Assembly: GCA_951217055.1 (NCBI GenBank)
Contig: OX578280.1
Coordinates: 10,976,271 to 11,040,270 of the forward strand
Origin: Gerris lacustris
Lineage: Eukaryota > Arthropoda > Insecta > Hemiptera > Gerridae
DNA length: 64,000 nucleotides
Reading direction: 5' to 3'
In this document: in pieces, positions 22,528 through 47,739 of the stretch
Layout of the letters: each line of letters starts with the position of its first letter
Position numbering within the stretch: the stretch's first letter is position 1
The notes under the pieces: model-generated
What the model was told of the DNA's origin: nothing
The model's database searches: none
What the model saw: only the letters and a program-made list of their open reading frames with translations
Program-made: the position numbers and the translations under genes

Positions 22528-23725
22528 TAACTGTTTATATCGAGTTTTTAGTGAAAAACAATGAATGAATCAAGTGACTTTGACGAAAATGTGGAGAATA
22601 ATACTCCTCCAGAAATAATTAATTCGGCAAAAAATACAACTCAAGATTAATGCCATCTTTATCAAGAGAGAGATACGAACTTACATACAGCAAGTTTATT
22701 TTTTCTGTATTTATTATTTAAATCTAACAATCGTAGATAAATTACGGTACGCAACTCGTGCGAAAACGGAATTTTGCATTGCTCGTGTGGTTTTACTACC
22801 CTCGCTGTCGCTCGGGTGCAAACTCCACACTCGCATGAAAATGCTACTTTCCGCACTCGACGCGTAATGTACTATTGCGAGTGGGTTCAATATCATACTT
22901 CACAACCTAAGCTCTCGAACTAATTATTTAAAATATCTGAGCGGTTGAAATATGATATTAAACCCACCCACAAAATCAAAACAAAAAAAATCCCTTTCAT
23001 CAAGAAATGTCAATGTCAATATTTTAAATTTTGGGTGGATTTGATATAATACTATATTATTTATTTTATTCCAACCTGAGAACCAACATAATTTGAATCA
23101 CCAACCTATCCACACTCGCTAAACATTGACTTCAACATGGCATATTGACAATCAATTTGATCTTCTAAAGCGGCATTAAACGATTCCTAGTTTATCTTTT
23201 CAAATTAATAAATTAAAGAGGCCATCTTATAAATAAAATGTCATGAAACATATGAGTATATGAGATAAGAATTACCTGGTTGTTGAGCGACAACAATAAA
23301 AGTTCTTGAATTTATAAAACAATATGTCATTATTCACTTTTTTAAAAAATAAAAAAAAAAAATATTGACACTTCAATTTTTTTTACAAAAATATGTATAT
23401 TCAATATGTGCATCATTTCATTGTTATAATTTGTTTTATGTGTACAAAAATATATTCTTAAATTATAAAATTAAAGGAGTAAACTTACCTCAGACAAAGA
23501 TTTTAAAATAAATAAGTTATCTTTCGGGACTCATAAGATAATTATTCATAATTTTATTCACATTAATTTTGTTATGTTCTACTACTATTTCTTATTACAA
23601 AGATGTTTTTTTCCACAAATTACTCAAAGGTACTTTTACATTAAAAAAAATCCACCAATACCTACTATTTAGAGCAGTTTTTCTAGTGGGTAAACTTTAA
23701 AAATTAATTAGGTATTGCTTTTACA

Positions 23726-23950
23726 GTACTTCTTTAGATTGTTACTCCCCTATGTTGTTTTAGAATATAAATGGCTTTGACTAAATAACTATTAAGACAA
23801 AGGGATGTTTAGTCCAATGTACTTTGGGACAAAGGAATATTACAACTTTGTTTTATAAGGGGAGTAACAGTCTAAAGAAGAACATTCTGCACACCTTCTT
23901 TAGATTGTTACACCCCTCTGTTCTCTTTATAAGGGGAGTAAAGTTCTTAA
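23726..23950. mobile_element. MITE family GGTACTTC, copy with damaged right end
   Basis: GTACTTCTTTAGATTGTTAC at the left. Two half-units, each an inverted repeat, joined by AACATTCTGCACAC. The final TIR is cut after GGGGAGTAA. Confidence 0.7.
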
Positions 23951-24039
23951 TTATTACAACTCAGATTGACCGACCTAAATGAAGGAAAAAAATAAAATCA
24001 CTAGGCCTGTGGGAGGAGTGGGGCAGCATTATTTGTTTG

Positions 24040-24850
24040 TCAATAAATAGTTATTTACGCACCAAGGGAGGGAAAGTAAGTGATTGCACCCTGAGCGATG
24101 AAGTTGGTTCCTGAGGCGAAGCCGAGGGAACCATAATGTTCACTCCCGAGGCGGAGCCGTTAATTATCGCGAGGGTGCAAGTGGTTTTTACTCCCAAGGT
24201 ACGTACAAGATTTTACCTCCAGAAGGGAGAAAAAAATATGGAAAGATTTTAATTTTAAATTACGTTATACAACAAAGGTTTGTTCCAAAAAAATATAGTT
24301 AGATATAATATTAACAATTCTCTAAATAAGTTTAATCACGTTAAAATTAAATTATAGATAATAATTATTTGAATTTCAAAGCTAAAATTAAATGGGAGAA
24401 TCAGCTGGAAGCTGAGTCGTGTATTGAATGGTGTTGACAACTGGTGTATTTAAATATGGATTAGTTAATCTACATTTAGAAATTATGTTTCCACTTTTAA
24501 CTTGTTTGTTTCTTTTATTGATGAATCACTATGGCAACCGTTGTGGAGGTTACATGACATGTGTGAAATGACATTATAGATTTTGACATAAAACAAAAGT
24601 TAGTAAATGAAATGTGTATCAGCACCAACCTTATTTACTTGTGCTTTATCTAGGGCAACACTGGAGGGAATCATGAGAGTTCATGATTCCCTTATTTTTC
24701 ATTACTCCCTGTTTAACCCGACTGCGCAATGAGTAATTTTCATCCCTGTAAACTAGGGAGGAAAGTTCACTTTTTCTCCCCGCTGGAGGTAAAGGTTATT
24801 TTACTCCTTTTACAAATCCTTATAATTTATTGATTAATTGTGTCCTCAAC
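24040..24850 (+). repeat. Dispersed repeat D (about 0.8 kb)
   Basis: From TTTACGCACCAAGGGAG to CCCCGCTGGAGGTAAAGG. The reverse-orientation copy at 47740-48895 aligns along most of its length (GATGAAGTTGGTTCCTGAGG; CACTATGGCAACCG; GGGCAACACTGGAG). GC-rich ends, AT-rich middle; no ORF. Confidence 0.6.
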
Positions 24851-25606
24851 CCATTGAATGCATAATCTAATTCATGAACCTACCTTAGTGACTGAATAGA
24901 ATCTTTAAAAGTTAATTTAAAAATAAAATAAAAATTGATCCCCTGTGGATACCAACGTGAGCGGGCCTGACGGAGCCTTGCAAGATGGTTCTACTCGAGG
25001 CACGGAGAATAGAGCTACAGAGGGCTGAAAGGAAGGGGATTGGATCCACCCGCCAGGCGTGTTAGCACTGCACCCGCATTGAATGGGTTAAGACTTGTAC
25101 ATCTTATTTATAAAGATATTTAAAGGTGATTAACTGATAAGGGGAAGGAATAAAAATAAGGGTGAAACAATGCTAAATAGACAGGGATGGATTGATGGGG
25201 CACCGGGAAGACAGGAAATTTCCCGAAGTGCCGCCATGCCGATTATAAAAAAAATAAATATTTGCCTGACAAATAGAACAAATCTTTTTCATATCAATAT
25301 GCTATTGCATCAGTGTGTACCAGTAATAAAATAGCAGAATTTTCACTTGTTAAAAAATGTGTAAGTAACATTTCAGACATCAATAGATGGGTCATAAAGA
25401 CAAAATGCACCAATTGTCTTTATGCTGTAAAAGGTGCTTCATTTGCCGCGCCAACCATATAAGTGAGGCGCCTGAGCATCTATAGGAATATGAAATAATA
25501 ATAATGATTAAAATTAATTAATTAAACTCTAAATGTGGAAACGAAATATTGGGAAAGTAACATGAATTAGCATGAAGGTATAACTAGGCATCGCGTGGCT
25601 CTATCA

Positions 25607-26359
25607 TTGAAGCGAGCGTATTGCAATAAAATACTGAATATTAAAATTTGTTATTCATGATGAATGTCATAGTTGAAGATAAGTGGAAGAGGGTAATGTG
25701 AGGTAGAGTGGGGGTACTCGGTACAAAGCTCACCTTCCTAAACAAACCTATAACAATACGACTATAAGAATCTTAACTACCCGTCATAGCTTTTAAACAA
25801 ATATTAAAAATGTATCACTTCATTACTCAAATACTACTGCTTGTATCAAGTTGAAATTTTACATACTTGTTTCAATTGCACTTTAGACGACGTATATGAA
25901 GTTTTATTAAAATCGTTAGATTAGAACATAAGATATCGGTAAAAAGGTTGTTTTCTCTATTTTAAACGTTTAGGTCCGCTTTAATAGTTTTAGAGATCTT
26001 TATTAATTCATAGCAGTGTCGTTGTTGGTTTTACTAAAAAATGTTATTTGAAAAAAATGTTCGTGTCATCAATCAAATAGATGATGATAGAATTTTTTCC
26101 TGTCCTGAAATTCCAATTTTAAATTTGAAGTTCACGTCTACGCGAGCATTGCGCGCGAACTCTTGGACGGATCACGCTGTCCAACGAACTTAGCCTGAGT
26201 ATTAGTTAGAGGATCATGTATACCAAATTTAAACTAAATCGGTCAACTTTTACTCAAGTTATCGTCACACGCGTAAACGTTACTGATAGACAGACAGACA
26301 GACAGACAGACACGAAGCATATTTCGTTGAATGCAGGAAGCTCGCTACGCTCGCTTCAA
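25607..26359. mobile_element. Element with 14-bp GAAGCGAGCG inverted ends (repeat B)
   Basis: TTGAAGCGAGCGTA at 25607 and exact inverse at 26346-26359. The body (TCGTATCAAGTTGAAATTT-like; TTACTCAAGTTATCGTCA) recurs at 31700-32130 and, reversed, at 46828-47115. A (GACA)n run lies at 26286-26312. Confidence 0.65.
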
Positions 26360-26689
26360 TTAATTGTTTGTACCGCTAATGACCCACATGCAGTCGAAGC
26401 GGATAAAAAAAATAAATAAAATAATGAAAAAAAGAATAACAACATGACAATCAGGTGGCAGAAGGTGGGTATCTGTCAGCATTCCCCCAAAAATACAATT
26501 GTCTGGAGAATTTTTAATTATTTTTCTGCCTTGTTTTTTTTTTTTCTAAGAAAGCCAGTGCAAGTATTCTAGCGTAATCTACAATTTCATAGTTCTTTAT
26601 ATCGTTGGAAAGCGACATGCAATTTTTGGTTCCTATTTTATTTTAACACATATTTACCACTAATTTATTGTAGCTTTAGTTATCATTAT

Positions 26690-29490
26690 CAGGCCCAGAC
26701 TTGTAAATGGGCTGACTGGGCTATAGCCCAGGGCGCCAGATTTTGGGGGGCGCAAAATTTTCGAAGACATCTTTTTACTAAAAGAAAAAAAAAAAAAAGA
26801 AGTATTTTTCCACTCTTAAGACAAATTTAAAAAAATAAATCTCAATAACAGACAATTTTAAATAAACTGCAAAGATAAATAGGATTGTCATTAAAAAAAA
26901 ATATATATTTTCTATTAATTTAGTAATTTTATTTTCTTTTAATTATTTCTCATTTTGTAAATTTTATAATTCGTGTCTGATTCCTTTTTACTATGCAATG
27001 ATGATTTATATACGTGAATGGTTGTTGAATGAGTCTATTGCAATGGACCATCTTTAGAAATAATGCTCTAAGAAATAAATATTTTTGAACAATGGATAAT
27101 AATATGCTCAAGATCCTCCCCAATACAGCATTCTGAGCACAGCTAAGATTGCGCTTTTCTTATTTTTTATAAATAAAAATTGCATATACCGCGATTGGCT
27201 CTCTATCCACTAATGGTTGTCGCACCATTGATCTGATTTCTGCTAAACCACTATATCATGCCGTGTTGACCCAAAACAACTATTATTCTCTACCTTTTCC
27301 CATTTTTTAAAAGGAAATTTTAAAAAGAGCACTTGGATAAAAACCATACACCAGTGGTAAAGTCACTATCTGATACCAGGTGGTCAGCTAGAGCAGATGC
27401 CCTGAAAGCTGTAGTAAAAGGGTATAAGGAAATACAAAATTCTCTGAGGACGTTATCTGAAGATCCCTTAGTAAAACCTGGAGCTTGATTAGAAGCCCAA
27501 GCTCTTGAAAAACAATTTTGAAATTTTGAAATTGCTTTGGAATAAAATTTTATGGAATGACATCTTAGAAAGGTTTGACAAGTGTAGCAACAACTTACAA
27601 ATGCAAACCATAGATCTTGCAGCGGCTACTAAACTGCTCCACTCTTTAGAAGGATATGTCAAAGAAAAAAGAGACGAGTTTGAAAAGTACGAAGAATCTA
27701 CTGCGGCTGTTTATGGGTGTGAACCTACTTATTCCAGGGTTAGGAAACGCAAAATATTTGCAGATGAGACCAGTAAGAATGAAGTGAAACATGATGGAAG
27801 ATCAGCTTTTAGAACTGGAGTTTTTCTAAAAATAATTGATTCAATAATATCAAACTTGTCGAAAAGAAGAAAAGCTTATGCAATGTTGGCCGATCGTTTT
27901 GAAGTGTTGTCACTTCTTGTATCGAAGGAATCTACAAATGAAGCTATTGTGGAGGCTGCAATGAAGTTGCCAAACTGTTATCCAGAGGACATTATCAGTG
28001 CAGACATTGTCAGGGAGTGTTCTCACTTCAAAATGTACGTTGGACTGGAAGACATAAAGATGATACCTGAGCTGTACACGTACATAAGAAGTAACCACTT
28101 AACTACCACTTTTTCCAACCTCGAAGTTGCATTGAGAATATTTCTTACACTACCAGTGACTAATTGTACAGCGGAAAGAGGATTTTCAGTGTTAGCTAGA
28201 GTTAAGAATGCCAAGGGGTCCACTCTTAGAGAGAAAAAACTAAATGCTCTGGTGTTAATGTGTTCTGAGCATGATATAACTCTAAAACAAACTTTTCTGA
28301 AGTTATAGCAAAATTTTGCTAAATTAAAATTAAGGAAATTATCTTTTAAATAATTAAAAATGCCTAGCCAACTTAATGTTCCTTTAGTTCAATAATTTTA
28401 ATGTACTTTTTATATACCCAATAACCAGTGAAACCCTGTTTTATCGCTTTTCCGCATTCAACAATTGTTTTTTTTAAGTCCCTTTTAGGTATGGTTTTTT
28501 AAAATTTCCAGTAATTTTTTTTCTATAAATTCGGTCGCTAATGGTTTTGTTAAAGGTTTAATATTTAACGAAGATTCTTATAATTAACTATAAAACGTTT
28601 TGACTCATAAGATTCATCTTCAGTCAAAATGTATTTTTATAAATGACCAATAGTTGGTGTAGGTTTGTTCCTTTGCCTCCATTAGTATTAGTGGACAGTG
28701 GAGATCGTCTTGATAGAAATTAGATTAAAAACAATATTTATACATAAATAGTTTAAGCTTACATGACAATAAACATCTTAAAAAGGAATAAATTATTTAA
28801 AATTTGACGTTAAAAAAAGACTTGATTAGACATTTTTATAACATTTGAAGGTGACTCTTATGAGTCGAAACGTTTCATAATGAACTAAAAGAGTCTGCTT
28901 TAAATTATTACACCTTCGACAAATCCATTTATCCAATTTATAGTTTCAAACAGAGGTGTAGTGTAAATTAGAAAAGTTTTATCTTTATTGACTCGTTTTT
29001 CTGTGATATCAACAGAAACGTTTTATCAAAGTTTTACTGTATTATTATTTTTCATTTATTTTTATTTTTTTAATTTGGTATTTGTGTATTTCATAATTTT
29101 AGTTATTTTTTGTTTTCATTTTTTTTTTTCTAATTCATATAATAGAGCCTTAGCTCCCATCCTCAAGGTTTGCTTTGTTGAGATTTTTTATAATAATTAA
29201 TATAATATATTTGTACTGCAATTTTTATAATGTATTACAATGACATTATGCTCAAATAAACAACCTTATATAAAAAGCTAAAAAAAGTATATTAATTTTG
29301 TTATTGTTGAATATACCTTTATAGCTTACACCTTTAAATCTGGGTTATTTCATCAATTTAACCCTTTACAATGTATACTACTTGGAACTTTCATGTGTAT
29401 GCGTTGCCGGTAAGCATAAATAACCGGAGGGGGGGGGGGCGCCAAAGCTGAGAGCAGCCCAGGGCGCCATTCACTTAAAGTCCGGGCCTG
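26690..29490 (+). mobile_element. Complete hAT transposon (2801 bp), transposase decayed
   Basis: Ends CAGGCCCAGACTT and inverse CAGGCCCGGACTT. Flanked by an exact 8-bp duplication ATCATTAT (26682-26689 and 29491-29498), diagnostic of hAT. Sub-terminal GCCCAGGGCGCC occurs at both ends. The transposase lies on the plus strand (see 27340-28308). A poly-G run sits near the right end. Confidence 0.93.
27340..28308 (+). pseudogene. hAT (ZMYM1-like) transposase, broken
   Basis: Upstream frame reads LSDTRWSARADALKAVVKGY and ends at a TGA near 27488, followed by further stops and a shift. The downstream frame is open to 28308. It includes RSAFRTGVFLKIIDSIISNL and TLPVTNCTAERGFSVLARVK, plus STLREKKLNALVLMC, the hAT dimerisation region. 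The family resembles TTF-type/ZMYM1-like transposases common in insects. The N-terminal zinc finger and first catalytic block are not seen. Not functional as it stands. Confidence 0.85.
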
Positions 29491-29498
29491 ATCATTAT

Positions 29499-31023
29499 CA
29501 CATTATAAAATAAAATATGAATCAAATTGTGGTATTTTTATTCAAATTTGAACATTTTTACTTATAGGTGAAAAAGACCAAGTTTTGAGAGAGGGGGCAC
29601 CCTGATTTCGGGGGGGGGGGGTTTGAAACTGACGCTTTTCCCCTGCTGGACGCTACCTCCCCATCCGCCCCTGTAAATAAACAGGTAGAGGTAAGAAAAT
29701 ACAAAGATTCAAGCAGTGGAGGTTACAAAGTCTTGTCGAACGGTTATCCAGAGGGCACAACTCATCCAGATATTTTTGATTGCCTGGTTGGTTCAAGCTA
29801 CTACCTATCAAAAATCTCAAGCTCTCATTAGCTCTCCTTCCAATTGATTAAGATTTCCCCACGCTGTAAGAATTAAGAACTTATTCGGCTGGACAAGAGG
29901 TATACTCACTCATAATTGACACTATTAAGCCTCCTCTACAAAAATGTGATTAGTTAATTTTGTTAGAAGGAAAATAACAGGAATATCACCAAAATAATAA
30001 TAATTTTATAAAAAATTTAATTTTATTCAATAAAAATAATAAATCATATTATATTACAAACACAAAATATAAATTCTAAACGGTACGTACGAACGTTATA
30101 TCTTCAGGACTAAATTTCTGTACAATCAGGCAACTTACGAGCAATATAAGTTAACATTAATTTTTTCTTTTGCAGGTGACTACAATTATTATGTTAAACA
30201 GTTCATCTACTAGAAGAGGTAACTAATCGACGGGGAACTGTATTAAATCACTACCAAGAATTAACTAAACTGCTTACATTTTAATTAATGAAGAGACCAA
30301 AGGCTTTTATATAAAACCAGTGTAAGTCTTTATAGCTCCTTAATAAAGGAAACAAAAAAAAAAAAGAAACAGGCACATAAGTAACGTTAAAAAAATATAG
30401 TCAAATGCCTTGTGTAATGTAATAGCACTTTTCTTTAAACTTTAGCGGAAGATTATTAATATTATTATGATTTCGTTAAAGAAAATCAATGAAAATAACA
30501 TGTTCACCTTTAATTTTTCATACTAGACAAATAAATAAACACGGATCCTTTAAATTGCAAGATATTTACAATCTTTTACTTTTTCTTCTGATCTAGCTTT
30601 TAATTCACACAAAATATTAAATACAGAGTACTAATTCATTATTATCATTAGTAGTGTTTTTTTTTTTTTTCTTCTTTTTTTTTGTAAGAAAGAAAAAATT
30701 AAGTATTTAGATATCACAGAAAAAAATCATAAGTAAAAGAGGATGCATGAAAAATAAAAAAAAGTGCTAGACCATAAGAAAAAATAATACATGGAATCTC
30801 AAACAACTGTTAAATAGAAAAGAATAAATAAACAAAAACAAAATTGAAGTGAAAAAAATAACATTTTTTTTGTTTTCATCAAAAAACAACTGTGCATGTT
30901 TATCATCACAGAGTACGTGTATACTCTAAAATGAAAATTTTATTGTTTTCTTTTTTTTAAACAAATTAAAAAAAGTTAACAAACTATACAGAGTACGTGA
31001 GACGAAATTTGACTATGACGGAT
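29499..31023. other. Downstream of Hsc70-5 (3' UTR and intergenic)
   Basis: AT-rich with A- and T-runs. A G-rich patch at 29585-29670 ends CATCCGCCCCTG, like the end of a hAT MITE, without a visible partner. The part next to 31023 should be Hsc70-5 3' UTR. Confidence 0.4.
30939..30944 (-). terminator. Candidate polyadenylation signal of Hsc70-5
   Basis: AATAAA on the minus strand about 80 nt past the stop. AATAAA is common in this AT-rich DNA, and further candidates lie beyond, so this is only the first plausible one. Confidence 0.3.
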
Positions 31024-43944
<12,921 letters not shown>

Positions 43945-44058
43945 TTTGACAAATATAAACTTTAAAACGTAGTACTAGAAATAAATTTTCTCACGTGAAC
44001 GATCCTTTGAAACTCGAGGGTGATGCAAAAGACAGCAACCTTTTATATACTTGCCTAT

Positions 44059-44070
44059 TGCGCATGCGCC
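44059..44070. promoter_or_regulatory. NRF1 / Erect-wing-like palindrome upstream of Hsc70-5
   Basis: TGCGCATGCGCC, a near-perfect NRF1 consensus (YGCGCAYGCGCR), lies about 115 bp upstream of the Hsc70-5 ATG. NRF1 and its insect relative Ewg control nuclear genes for mitochondrial proteins, so it fits the gene. The same core also occurs in repeats in this window, so it may have arrived with a transposon. Confidence 0.5.
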
Positions 44071-45250
44071 ACATTAAAAGTTCTAGATATTTCCGTGGAA
44101 TTCTTTTATTTTTAGTAGAAAACTTCCTTTACTTAATCTACGATGAGAGAAAAAATAACATTGATTTTTCTTTTATTAGTTTGTTTATTTTCCTGATGTT
44201 CCGTCATTACAAATAAAGGGATAAAAGAAACTGTGGATAAGAGCGGGAAATATGAATTTGAAATGGTGTTTCCCTAACAACGTAGTTACTTTTAAACGAT
44301 TATTCAATCAAACAAGTCGATTTTATTTGTAAAATTTTATTCTTCTATAACATTTCAGTCAAAAAAGATAAATAAATTCATTTCAATATTTTAGGGAAAG
44401 TCTTAAAAACTGTAGTTTGTAGCTTGTAGCTAGGAAAGGAGTCGATAAAAGTAACACAATATTCAGAAATTATTTGAGCAAAACAAAATAAAAACATGTA
44501 ATGTAATTGTTAAATTTCAATAATTATTTTGTCGCTGTTTTTTATATCAAATTATTGAATCAAACCATAACTTGAACACTTTTTTTACCATATTAGTAAG
44601 AATTGCAATGTATTGCAAAAAAAAAACAAAAAAAAAAAAACTTATTTATGAAACAAATTAAGGCCTTTTTACCTGTATTTATTGTAAACAAGTAATATTG
44701 CTTGAAGGAACTCATGTTATAATTATTCATGGTAAAGATGCCTCCAGGTAAGCCAACTTAGCCTAATTTGTTCATATTTCGTTTTTTTTGAGAATAAAAA
44801 GATAAATCAACTTACCTCTGGGTTTTACCATGTATATATTATTAATCTAAACCAGATAATTAATCTTAACTGTATTTATATGTATAGGTACGTACAAATT
44901 ATATTGTAACTCATAAAATCTCAAAAAATATAAATATTTACGATGCATCCATGAAACTTTATAAAATATATAAAAAATAATTAATTTTGTTATTAATATA
45001 ATATTTTTATTTTTAATACCTGATATTTAAGAGAATGTTTCAACTTTAAAACTGCTCCCCTGTAAAATTTTGATATTTTCGGTTTTTCATAGGCCACCGA
45101 AATAATCATTAGATTCTGTTGCCAATACAGAGATCAAAGTTTTAATTAATTACACCTTTTAAAGTATTTTACCTCTGAAACTCGGAATTTACTAAGATCC
45201 GGTATTATCTCTGCCTTTCTCCCTATTAAAATAAACCATAGAAGATTACA
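44071..45250. other. Upstream of Hsc70-5, nothing further recognised
   Basis: AT-rich; A-run near 44619-44640. No gene on either strand. Confidence 0.4.
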
Positions 45251-45662
45251 AAAAAATCGGTCCGAGACAACTCAGACAAACTTTCTCATATACGAGTTCA
45301 TAATTACTTGGCCCAGTGTTTTCCATTTATTTGTTTTCTTGGGTGCACTTAATTATTATTGAACATTTTATCAAAATGTATCATAAAAGTAATTACTCTT
45401 CGGCGGGGAATCGAACCCGTCCTCTCTCCGTCCGCGTTTAAAGCTATTTTTCTCAGGACCTAGATTTCTTCTGGGAAAACGGCTAATATCGTTAGATTTG
45501 TACTTAAATGGACTAAATTATAAATATTTTTAATCAAAATCGTCGGAAACGTTTTCGAGAAATATTTCTTCTCGCGTTTTTTCATAGTTTTTAGGAGGGC
45601 GAGCCACCAAATTTGGAGCTAAAATTCAATTCTCGATTTCGCCTCGAGGTATGATTTTTATA
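45251..45662 (+). repeat. Repeat family C (copy 1, truncated)
   Basis: Begins ATCGGTCCGAGACAACTCAG. On the minus strand it carries the B-box GGGTTCGATTCCCCGCC (45404-45419). About 410 bp shared with 54176-54722 and 61172-61747. Cut off where the next repeat starts. Confidence 0.7.
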
Positions 45663-46316
45663 GGGTGGTTGGGAGGGGGGGGGGATATTTCAACTTAATA
45701 TACCAATAAAGAATGCAAAAGTTAAAAAAGTATATATAAATATTTGTAACCTTCTCTTAAGGAGCTTTCATTCATTTCACCCCACTCGAAAATTAAAATA
45801 AAATATAGGTATATATTTGAGTTAACCACATTTTGCGAATTGCGCATGCGCATATCACATTTTTACCTATACTATATTTTTTCTTCGTGTGGATCAAAAA
45901 GTTACGCCAGTGCAGTGGCGTAAATAGCGCCCCCGCCAACCCAGCGGTGCGGGGGAGGCGCCTGCTCAAGGGGGCGCCGAAAAATGAGTAAACAAAGATA
46001 TTTAATAATAAAAATTATAAAAAACCTCTATTTAGATGGAATTATTTTTGGGAGATAAAAATAAATGAGAGATAAAACTAAAACAAATTAAGAGTTTAAA
46101 TTAGGGTGAAAATTAATTTCAACCCTTCTTTTGCTCTTTAAATTTGACTAAATTGATACTATATTATATGTAAGAAATCAAAACACTTTATACCTTTATA
46201 TTTTTAAATTTAAAATTTAACTTTATACCCTAACCTAAACGGTTCGAGAGATATGAGGTATGAACTAAAGTGCGACCGCATAAAGGGTTTCGAGAAGAAT
46301 CTGCGAAACCCTAATT
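45663..46316. repeat. Repeat related to 18950-19833, carrying a CAGTGGCG insertion
   Basis: Shares AACCAATAAAGAATG-like, CTTCTCTTAAGGAGCTTTCA and AATTGCGCATGCGCA with that element, and ends GCGAAACCCTAATTA. At 45913 CAGTGGCGTAAATAGCGCCC interrupts the shared sequence, which resumes near 46240 (AACCTAAACGGTTCG). Confidence 0.6.
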
Positions 46317-46426
46317 ATAAAATTCGATATTTTTAATACGATGAGCTTTGTGTAAACACGAGTCAATTATCGATTTTATTCCTTCAATTATTTTGTTATA
46401 TATCATTGTAAAGAAACAAAAAAAAA

Positions 46427-46659
<233 letters not shown>

Positions 46660-46827
46660 TTATTTATTATTATTTTTTTTTTCAAATTTAAACTAACAAA
46701 ATGTTTAATCTTTTTAATCATTCTTATCTGTTCTAATTGAGACAACAAATCATTCAAGGCTAATGCGATAATACAAATTACAAAAATATTATAAAAATTA
46801 GATTTATTTTCCCCTACTATTAACCCA

Positions 46828-47115
46828 GGTTAATTGAAGCGAGCGTAGCGAGCTTCCTATATTCAACGAAGAATGCTCCGTGTGTGTCTGTGTGTCTGAA
46901 ACGTACGACGATAACTTGAGTAAAAGTTGACCGATTTTGGTGAAAATAGGTATACATGTTCATTTTACCAATGCTCAGGATGAGTTCGTTAGATAACGTT
47001 GTCTGCCCAAGCGTTCGCTCGCAACGCTCGCGAAAACGTGCGCTTCAAAATTAAAATTGGAATTTTAGGACGAGAAAAAATTCTAACATTATCTATTTGA
47101 TGAGACGAAAATTTT
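46828..47115 (-). mobile_element. Repeat B, partial reversed copy
   Basis: Starts TTAATTGAAGCGAGCGTAGC and continues with the inverse of 25607-26359 (GACGATAACTTGAGTAAAAG). The other end is missing. Confidence 0.65.
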
Positions 47116-47240
47116 TTTCGTTCTAAGAAGGCTTATATAGAACAGCCGAAACCGGTCAATTGTTTCAAATAGAATTTTTTGTGTGAAGACGTTGTTTGTT
47201 TATTCAACTAAACCTCTTGCATGATAATTTGATGATTAGC

Positions 47241-47589
47241 CAGTGGCGTAGGAACGGGGGGAGCTATCGGGCCTGAGCCCCCCGTCAGATTTGAAGGGGC
47301 TGTAAAATTACAAATAAAATAAAAATTAGTTTATGGGTTCATGTCTAAAACTGATTAAAATGCTATTTTTGAACGTTAATTTTCCAAAATTTTCCCGGGG
47401 GAGCACCCCCAGACCCCCCTCCTATAGGGGGGGGGGGGGGGGGGGGGGGGGGTAGAGAGAGGGTTGGCTGTGGTCTGGCACCTTAATTTCTAGAAATTGA
47501 GCACTGATAAAGAGTATGAACACCCCCCCCCCCCTAATTGGAGGTGCCGAGCCACCCCCCCCCCCAAAAAATGAATTCCTACGCCACTG
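47241..47589. mobile_element. hAT MITE, CAGTGGCG family
   Basis: CAGTGGCGTAGGAACGG and inverse ATTCCTACGCCACTG. Flanks TGATTAGC / TGATTAGA match 7 of 8. Interior holds G- and C-runs (47430-47451, 47522-47534). Confidence 0.85.
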
Positions 47590-47739
47590 TGATTAGAGAA
47601 AAACACAGTCGAGGATCTCAATAAACTAGGCAATAGTGGACTGTAAAAGCATAACATGAATAAAGTACATGCTTCGATGCGAGGAAGCTATGGGGATGAT
47701 GCGGATAAGCTAAGGGGGGGGGGGGGGGGGGGCAAAGAA

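Larger units (their letters stand above)
21433..23057. mobile_element. MITE with 80-bp inverted ends, host of a nested pogo-type MITE
   Basis: ATATAGTATTAAATCAATCC at the left; inverse at 22990-23057 including TTGACATTTCTTGATGAARG. Contains the nested element 21746-22527. Carries an NRF1-like core at 21601-21611 and the strong hairpin at 21626-21675. Confidence 0.65.

Noticed and set aside
43945..44300. Heat-shock elements upstream of Hsc70-5
   Set aside because: Only isolated TTC/GAA pairs (e.g. GTTCTAGA), no three properly spaced units; mitochondrial Hsp70 is largely constitutive.
45404..45419. tRNA gene suggested by GGTTCGATTCC on the minus strand (also 54327, 61333, 41355, 19029)
   Set aside because: No acceptor or anticodon stem around any of them; they lie in dispersed repeats, so B-box remnants only.
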